NCBI RefSeq assembly: GCF_943193175.1 | Contig: NZ_CALPDF010000030.1 | Coordinates: forward strand, 1 to 54,596 | Direction of reading: 5' to 3' | Origin: Neobacillus muris | GTDB taxonomy: Bacteria > Bacillota > Bacilli > Bacillales > Cytobacillaceae | Length of the DNA: 54,596 nucleotides | In this document: positions 49,276 to 54,596 of the stretch, one piece after another | Numbering within the stretch: the first letter of the stretch is position 1 | How the letters are laid out: every line of letters starts with the position of its first letter | Translations under genes and position numbers: made by a program | Notes under the pieces: model-generated | What the model saw: only the letters and a program-made list of their open reading frames with translations | Told to the model about the DNA's origin: nothing | Database searches by the model: none

Positions 49276-50040
49276 ATGTCAGATGAACAATTACAAGAAA
49301 ATATTGAAAATTATATGTATGCCGTAAACGACATACGAAACTCTATAAATGTTATACAAGGTGAAAAATATATTGAAAATCATAAAAAGACACTGTTGTT
49401 TAGCGTTATAGACTTGTTGGCAAAAGGAGTGTACGGAAATAGGCTTGGAAATAAACGAACGGATATGTTTGAGAAGTTTATTTTGGAGTTTTGTGAGTGG
49501 GAAAATGCTGAAAGAATAAGCCTGCAACAATTGGTACATTTATTGGATAAAACAGAGGAGGGGACATTCTTAAGGCTCAAGGATTTTGCTAAAACAGAAT
49601 TACATAAGTATCCGGACTGTCAACCAGTTCCTTTCAGTTATGACCCAACATATGAACAATTAAAAGAACTAATGCCAAGAGGTGTTACAAATATTCTTAG
49701 AGTTGAATTAAAAAGTTTGAATCATGTCTCCTTGTTGTGGAAACTTCGAAATAGTTTAGTTCATGAAGCAAGAGCGAAAGGAGCTACTCAATTATTTGAC
49801 GAGGAAGTTGAACCTCACTATATTCATTACAGCGTGTTGGGAAAAGACAGTAAAACAGGTTTAACTTTAATAACAGAAAGTTGGGAAATGTATCACCCAG
49901 TTGGATTTTTAAATAAAATGATTGATAACGCCCTACACAACGTTAAAAATTATCTTGAGGCTCATGAAATCAATCCTCGTGACAATCATGACTTTGACCC
50001 ACTATGGATTGAAGTGAAAAAGGAGAAAAATCAGCATTAA
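49276..50040 (+). CDS. HEPN-motif protein, 254 aa
   Basis: GTGAGGGATAC lies before the ATG. The protein is largely helical and acidic. LWKLRNSLVHEARAKG contains Arg158 and His163 (Rx4H) in a helix context as in HEPN domains that cleave RNA. The N-terminal ~100 residues include KTLLFSVIDLLAKGVYGN, probably the packing helix. It is the second gene of an operon with 48445 and probably acts with it. No terminator is obvious beyond the T run after 50040. Confidence 0.65.
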   Translation: MSDEQLQENIENYMYAVNDIRNSINVIQGEKYIENHKKTLLFSVIDLLAKGVYGNRLGNKRTDMFEKFILEFCEWENAERISLQQLVHLLDKTEEGTFLRLKDFAKTELHKYPDCQPVPFSYDPTYEQLKELMPRGVTNILRVELKSLNHVSLLWKLRNSLVHEARAKGATQLFDEEVEPHYIHYSVLGKDSKTGLTLITESWEMYHPVGFLNKMIDNALHNVKNYLEAHEINPRDNHDFDPLWIEVKKEKNQH

Positions 50041-50182
50041 TTGCCCTTTTTTTAGCAATTTGACAAATGATGCTTTTACCTATTATATCTTGCCTTGCGA
50101 AGATTGTTAGATTTTACTTACACAAGATTTTCCGCAGACTCACCATAAGTGGGAAATATAAAAACTCCATCATTTGATGGAG

Positions 50183-50371
50183 TTAAAACGTTTTATTTTT
50201 ATCTATAGATACAGTTTTACCATATAGATTACCGAAATCCACGGTGGTAAAATTGTTTATCTTATTTACTGATTTCCTTTTAACCAATCTATCTTTTATG
50301 CTTCCTTTAGGAAATGGATTGGCTAATTGACTTCTATTTAATTCATCAGTTATAACCCTAATGTTTCTCAA
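50183..50371 (-). CDS. Small basic protein, third gene of kinase operon
   Basis: Start placed at TTG 50371, 8 nt after AGGAGG; a TTG two codons earlier is too close to that site. The 62-residue product is basic (KGSIKDRLVKRKSVNKINN) with no membrane helix. It is 22 nt after the kinase stop, so probably co-transcribed, and might be a kinase substrate or regulator. No family recognised. Confidence 0.55.
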   Translation of the reverse strand: MRNIRVITDELNRSQLANPFPKGSIKDRLVKRKSVNKINNFTTVDFGNLYGKTVSIDKNKTF

Positions 50372-50393
50372 CCCCAATCCCTCCTAAAGAATT

Positions 50394-51440
50394 TTAATTA
50401 TGATTTCTAATCATCGTAGCAATTTTAGTATATGCCTCTCTCTCTGAATTGCTACTATTATCTGTGAGTGCACTTACGTTATTGGTTCTTCGTGATGACT
50501 TCGTATACTTTCTCCCGATTATTGACCAATCAATACGTGATAAAGAAATGCTAAGGATTGAATTTTCTTTATCTAAAGTCCAAACCTCTGTTCCTGTATT
50601 TGTATCTAAAGTATATTGCCAATCCAAACATTTGTCAATTTTAGCCAGGGAATTTATTGCTTCTAAAGCAGTGTTTGGTCGGTCATCAGGATCCACTTTC
50701 ATCATATCATTAATAACTCTGCGGAGCTGTACGGGAATGTGAGGTAAATAAAAATTCCTATTCGGAAAATTTCCACTTATAATTGCCTGATTTTTTAAAC
50801 CTTGACTAACAAGTTCATGATATTTCATGTGGAAGTAGTTATTCCCATTACACATTCTGTACATTGTTACTCCAGCTTGATATATATCAGCGTGGGCTGT
50901 TAAATCATCGGTGATAAAGTGCTCTGGGGGTTCTATTGGCGTATAAAACATATCTGCAGCTGCCATACTATCTTCATCTACAAACTTGGCTAACCCAAAG
51001 TCAGTCAACATCGCCCGATCTGAATCACTAATTAATATATTTGTAGGTTTTACATCAAAATGGATTAGATTTTTGGTATGAATATAATGTAATCCCATTA
51101 AGAAGTCTATAGAATATTTTATTATCTCCCTTACTGTCAAAAATCTTTGATTCATTAGAGAATTAATTGATCCTTTTTGATAAAAAGGCATAGATATGTA
51201 AACATAATCGTTATCTTGAGTTCCATAATTGATTTCTGTGATATGTGGATGGGGATAGTTATACAATATATGTGCTTCTTTAAAAAATTCATCATAGTTC
51301 ATTTGACCTTTTACTATTCTTTTAATTACCACAGTGCTGTTTAGTTGTGGGTCTAAAGCTAAATAGACTTTAGAATTTCTCCCTTCCAAGCCGATTTCTT
51401 CAGTTATGAGGAATTGAAGGGTTGTATTTGTTAGAATCAT
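50394..51440 (-). CDS. Hanks-type serine/threonine protein kinase
   Basis: AGGAGG is 6 nt before the leftward ATG. A kinase domain covers residues ~10-265: glycine-loop region IGLEGRNSKV (16-25), Lys40 (VVIKR), Glu55, catalytic loop HFDVKPTN (His127, Asp129, Lys131, Asn134), DFG (147-149), PPE in the activation segment and ADIYQAGVTMYRM. The usual HRD is HFD, so the loop Arg is missing, as in some kinases not activated by loop phosphorylation. A ~75-residue C-terminal part is polar and unrecognised. There is no membrane helix or PASTA repeat, so it is cytoplasmic. It sits in a three-gene operon in a defence-like island. Confidence 0.9.
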   Translation of the reverse strand: MILTNTTLQFLITEEIGLEGRNSKVYLALDPQLNSTVVIKRIVKGQMNYDEFFKEAHILYNYPHPHITEINYGTQDNDYVYISMPFYQKGSINSLMNQRFLTVREIIKYSIDFLMGLHYIHTKNLIHFDVKPTNILISDSDRAMLTDFGLAKFVDEDSMAAADMFYTPIEPPEHFITDDLTAHADIYQAGVTMYRMCNGNNYFHMKYHELVSQGLKNQAIISGNFPNRNFYLPHIPVQLRRVINDMMKVDPDDRPNTALEAINSLAKIDKCLDWQYTLDTNTGTEVWTLDKENSILSISLSRIDWSIIGRKYTKSSRRTNNVSALTDNSSNSEREAYTKIATMIRNHN

Positions 51441-51455
51441 TATGAACCTCCTAAT

Positions 51456-51926
51456 CTAAATGTATACGGTAGCTATTGCCGTAATGATTGCTTCCCTTTG
51501 GATTTTTTGGTACGTTTCCCAACTTTCAAGTTCAAAAACATTACGTTCCCCTTCAATTAACTCAGTTATCTCCTCTACATCTGCATCCAAAAGAGACGCT
51601 AAGGAGTTTTTTGTTGCACAAACATAATCATTTACAGTAGAATTCGCAAATAACTCTTGTATTACACCTTCAACATTTAAACGAAATTTACTTTGGCTTA
51701 AACTTCGAGTATTTCCTTCTAGCACTTTTATGCCAGCTTTTGTTATTTCATATTCTTCTATCAAAGAAATTAAAGATGTTCTTATAAAAGATAGGCTTCT
51801 AGGTGTATCTAGGGCTAACGGAACAGTTAAAGAATCAACTGTTTTTAATGTTATTGAATCGCCATTGTTTTCAACCACGCTATAATGGACGCATTTTGGC
51901 TCAACACGTATTCCGAGTGTTCTCAA
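51456..51926 (-). CDS. Hypothetical protein, possible RNase H-like fold
   Basis: TTG start with GGGAGG 8 nt upstream; first gene of the kinase operon (15 nt before the kinase). The order of predicted elements (TLGIRVEPKCVHYSVVENNG, ITLKTVDSLTVP, a long helix, then GIKVLEG and VIQELFANSTVNDYVCATKN) recalls RuvC-type RNase H folds, but the first-strand Asp is replaced (GIRVEP) and I see no full acidic set, so it may be non-catalytic. This is fold-level inference only. It may be the kinase's sensor or target. Confidence 0.5.
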   Translation of the reverse strand: MRTLGIRVEPKCVHYSVVENNGDSITLKTVDSLTVPLALDTPRSLSFIRTSLISLIEEYEITKAGIKVLEGNTRSLSQSKFRLNVEGVIQELFANSTVNDYVCATKNSLASLLDADVEEITELIEGERNVFELESWETYQKIQREAIITAIATVYI

Positions 51927-52165
51927 AGAAGTATCCTCCCAAATTTAGGTATATACATATATATTAATATAAAATTTCCCAACTTCAACTTCAAAAATGT
52001 TTCTAGAATTTAAAATACGGTAGATTTCCTCCTACCGACTCCTTTGTATTAATACCAATTGACTTTATCTAGGTAAATTTCATTTGCATGTTTGTTAAAG
52101 CCTGCTGGATTTCAAAAATGATGGTATTATACAGTAAAAACCTTTGAACTCATAGGAGTGTGCCA
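51927..52165. promoter_or_regulatory. Divergent promoter region
   Basis: The very AT-rich TATATACATATATATTAATA (from 51951) lies upstream of the leftward kinase operon, and the start of the rightward gene at 52166 follows. No clear -35/-10 pair stands out. Confidence 0.4.
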
Positions 52166-52879
52166 ATGGGTAAAAAAAAGTACCCTGAAATCGTAAAATC
52201 GAGGTTCTGTCGGTATTTTGATGGAGAAGAGGTTCACTTATTCAGGGATAAAACAGTCATTATTTTTGGCAATTCAGATATAAAAATAGGATCTGCAATG
52301 ATGACTAATCCGGGCGGTTACGAATTGGAAAGCCTTAAAGACTGGGTAGACTTTAAAAATGGAAGGGGGAATTATGACTATTTGGAAGGGGAAGATGTTC
52401 CGGATAAAACAATGGAGATAATCATAGATGTCGTCCGATTAGCTTACAATAGAGTGTACGGAACAATGCCGGATGGATACCTTCCTATCTATAACCAGTC
52501 GAACCTTGTTGAAACGGATAGCAACAAAGCGGAAGGAGTCCATATTCGTCTCCTTAAAGAACTTAAAAAATCTGAGGAAGAGAATAAATTACTAGATTCT
52601 AATGTTTACGATGAAAAAGCCAGAAGTGAATGGTTCCTTGATTCCCCATTTATAATAGCAGGATTTGCAAAAACAGCTTTCCCCAGGGAGACTGCTGAAC
52701 TGCAAAAGTGGATTTCTAATAAAAAACTTACTAACATAGTTTACTCCCTTGAAAACGGAAGATGGTCACACCCGACTAGATGGTTTTATCGGCCATACCT
52801 GAAGGAACAGGCTGCTCAAAACCTAGCTTCCTTGCTTGAAAAGAAAAATAGAAATTCTAAGCATCTATCAAAACCTTGA
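52166..52879 (+). CDS. Hypothetical protein, 237 aa
   Basis: ATG 52166 is chosen because AGGAGTG (52154-52160) is 5 nt away. The product is a soluble mixed alpha/beta protein. KTVIIFGNSDIKIGSAMMTN and PGGYELESL near the N terminus recall the NPG/NPS-containing start of DUF1643-type proteins, but the match is too weak to assign. A tryptophan-rich C-terminal part (GRWSHPTRWFYRPYL) follows. No operon partner. Confidence 0.55.
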   Translation: MGKKKYPEIVKSRFCRYFDGEEVHLFRDKTVIIFGNSDIKIGSAMMTNPGGYELESLKDWVDFKNGRGNYDYLEGEDVPDKTMEIIIDVVRLAYNRVYGTMPDGYLPIYNQSNLVETDSNKAEGVHIRLLKELKKSEEENKLLDSNVYDEKARSEWFLDSPFIIAGFAKTAFPRETAELQKWISNKKLTNIVYSLENGRWSHPTRWFYRPYLKEQAAQNLASLLEKKNRNSKHLSKP

Positions 52880-52979
52880 TTATGCTTAAATCCCAGTTAT
52901 TAAGGGATGCAATTTCTAGGAACTATGGAGCAAGCTGTAGCCAGTAGGGAATGACAAACACTAAAAGGAAGTGTGTTTT

Positions 52980-53972
52980 TTGGATAAAAAAGCGATAGGA
53001 AAGACTATTAGTGAATTGTTAAATAATGCTGAATACCGAATACAAATAATAAAAGAATTAAATGAATTATATGAAAGCATTATTAATGATCTTAACTATA
53101 ATGACATGGCTAAAGAAAGGGTTTTAAAGGTATTCCTACTAAGTTCATTTAATAGCTTTAATAGCTTTATTACGTTAGCAAACGAGAAGAATTACCCTGA
53201 TGCTATTTTACTTTCAAGGAAGATTATTGAAATACTCATAAGACAAGAGTATTTAATTATTACTGATACATTCTCAAATTATCTTCGGGAGAAGAGTCAG
53301 GAGCAAGCGAAAATTTTAAATTCCCTTATTAATTCTCATTCTATTAAATATGTATCACAAACTGCCCTTTGGAAAATGCGTAAAGAAATCATTAAGGATT
53401 GTGAAAGTTTATACGAAGATAAAAAAAAAGGTACATTCAAAGAAACTCCTTCTGTCGAGAAAATAGCAGAGAAATCAAATTTACTTGCTTTATATAAAAA
53501 ACATTATGGAACATACTCTAAATTCGTTCATATTAATATGAGCATTGAAAATTACTTTTTATATAATATCGGTGATAAATTGCAATACATAAAACCTGAA
53601 GAGGAGTTAGATTTACATATAGATATGATTAGATCTATTCTAAACGATACTATATATTGTTACTACTTGATTCTAAAGAAATATTGTCACCAGCTTGATG
53701 TTGGAAAGGAAAGAATAAAAGAATTTGAAAAGAACTATTTTGTGTTTGCTTCGTTTGATTTAGTCACAGGCCAATCTAGGTCCAATGTAGATATAGCTTA
53801 CAATATTTTGAAAAACCTAACTGGTATAGAAGATATAAACAAAGAGGAGGAGGATTTAAAAGAAGAGGTCATTTTTGTAGAGAATGATGTAAATATTCTT
53901 AAACGGGAATGGACAGATTTAAAGAAGAATGTTAGAGAAAAGGAATTGGAACTAGAAGGTTTAGATAGATAA
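52980..53972 (+). CDS. Hypothetical helical protein, possibly DUF5677-like
   Basis: TTG 52980 has AAAGGAAG 7 nt upstream. The 330-residue protein is almost all helix. AILLSRKIIEILIRQEYLII (~80-100) and the segment YGTYSKFVHINMS (~183) resemble DUF5677 proteins, a HEPN-like helical family with an H-rich C-terminal helix, but I am not certain. The C terminus (~275-330) is a strongly charged coiled coil (KEEEDLKEEVIFVENDVNIL). No membrane helix. Such proteins are frequent in defence islands. Confidence 0.55.
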   Translation: MDKKAIGKTISELLNNAEYRIQIIKELNELYESIINDLNYNDMAKERVLKVFLLSSFNSFNSFITLANEKNYPDAILLSRKIIEILIRQEYLIITDTFSNYLREKSQEQAKILNSLINSHSIKYVSQTALWKMRKEIIKDCESLYEDKKKGTFKETPSVEKIAEKSNLLALYKKHYGTYSKFVHINMSIENYFLYNIGDKLQYIKPEEELDLHIDMIRSILNDTIYCYYLILKKYCHQLDVGKERIKEFEKNYFVFASFDLVTGQSRSNVDIAYNILKNLTGIEDINKEEEDLKEEVIFVENDVNILKREWTDLKKNVREKELELEGLDR

Positions 53973-54123
53973 ATGATAATATTTAGACATGTATAATCAT
54001 AAAAAACTTGTTCAGGTTCATGATTAAAAATAACTAAGCAATTTAGTGTATCAATGAGTATTAGTTGCTTTCCTAACATCGCATCTTATATCAACCTTAT
54101 AGTCTGTTGCGTTAGAAAAACCG

Positions 54124-54145
54124 AAAGAGCCTTTTCAGGCTCTTT
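54124..54145. terminator. Bidirectional intrinsic terminator
   Basis: AAAGAGCC (54124-54131) pairs perfectly with GGCTCTTT (54138-54145). Lies between the convergent genes ending at 53972 and 54153. Confidence 0.85.
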
Positions 54146-54152
54146 ACTGTTG

Positions 54153-54335
54153 TCAATTCTTGATGTCTTCCGTTGTATCAGGAGTATCCTTTCTAGTAGA
54201 GGGTTCATATTTGAATGACCACTTACCTACTTTCAATTCAACATTACCGCCTTTTGACATCCCATAGAAGCAGAGTGACGTTCCTGAAACAACAATAATG
54301 ATAAAGAAATAAAGCACAAATGTATCCCTTGGCAC
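54153..54335 (-). CDS. Small single-pass membrane protein, 60 aa
   Basis: I prefer GTG 54335, 6 nt after AGGCGG; the GTG at 54341 directly abuts that site. One hydrophobic helix (FVLYFFIIIVVSGTSLCFYG, ~6-25) is followed by a polar tail (KVGKWSFKYEPSTRKDTPDT), so it is probably membrane-anchored with the tail in the cytoplasm. No family recognised. Confidence 0.6.
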   Translation of the reverse strand: MPRDTFVLYFFIIIVVSGTSLCFYGMSKGGNVELKVGKWSFKYEPSTRKDTPDTTEDIKN

Positions 54336-54548
54336 AAACACCCGCCTGCAAAAAGCCCGACCCTATCCTCATTTGGATACATCATATTTCTATTAAACTA
54401 AAAAATATTGAATTAATCAATTCTCAAGATAGAACAATATTATTGTACTAAGATGGCTTAATGGAATAAGAGCTTAGAATTAGGATGCCATTCTTATTTC
54501 TCTATTCTTTTTTCTATTATATATAGCTGTAACTTTCCTCTTCCCTCT

Positions 54549-54596
54549 GCTACAAAGTCGGTCCCCACTGCCACATAGTCGGTACCCGACCGGTAG
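54549..54596 (+). repeat. Two copies of the ~21-bp repeat at the right edge
   Basis: AGTCGGTCCC at 54556 and AGTCGGTACC at 54577, 21 bp apart, in the same orientation as the left-edge array. The array probably continues beyond the window. Confidence 0.75.

Overview
The window looks like accessory DNA from a low-GC Gram-positive bacterium of the Bacillaceae. Signs are AGGAGG-type ribosome binding sites, frequent TTG and GTG starts, sigma-A promoters, a Gram-positive type LexA box, and Bacillus plasmid/phage families (YolD, a DUF771-like protein, a DUF6075-like protein, MGYTHYF proteins). I see no rRNA, tRNA or housekeeping gene. A primase-helicase replication gene, ParM/ParR remnants and repeated plasmid-like structured RNAs point to a plasmid or plasmid-derived island. 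I cannot tell from the sequence whether it is circular.

Layout. 0-7.7 kb: gene-poor and repeat-rich. It holds a phased array of ~21-bp direct repeats (about 320-625, partly duplicated at 2351-2540), a possible small RNA, a YolD gene with an SOS box, a small HTH gene behind an attenuator-like leader, and decayed genes. 7.7-13.4 kb: four copies of a conserved ~140-nt RNA-like element, mostly upstream of small genes, plus a 208-bp MITE-like element and an ankyrin/cyclic-phosphate-receiver fusion. 13.5-17 kb: a 1029-aa archaeo-eukaryotic-type primase fused to a superfamily 2 helicase, bracketed by direct repeats that each contain an imperfect palindrome. 17.1-26.6 kb: a UvrD relic, then a three-gene operon of SNF2 helicase, beta-class DNA methyltransferase and type III Res-like helicase-nuclease (probable anti-phage system). 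26.9-27.5 kb: relics of a parMR partition locus. 27.6-36.8 kb: small regulators, unknown genes, a tandem four-helix-bundle protein, a HEPN/HNH pair and a short tyrosine recombinase.

36.9-44.1 kb: a complete Tn7-like operon: AraC-like regulator, TnsA, TnsB, TnsC, TnsD/TniQ, then a DUF771-like gene. TnsB keeps its DDE triad and TnsC its Walker motifs, but TnsA has Gln and Ser where Tn7 TnsA has the catalytic Glu63 and Asp114. 44.1-54.3 kb: a defence-like island with a ribbon-helix-helix operon, an HTH/membrane pair, several HEPN-like genes, and a three-gene operon around a Hanks-type protein kinase. The right edge (from 54549) enters two more copies of the ~21-bp repeat seen at the left edge.

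Working together: the restriction-modification operon, HEPN/HNH genes and kinase operon look like cargo carried by a replicon that also hosts, or is mobilised by, a Tn7-like transposase with an apparently nicking-defective TnsA. If TnsA is inactive, transposition should be replicative (cointegrate-forming), which is the most testable idea here.
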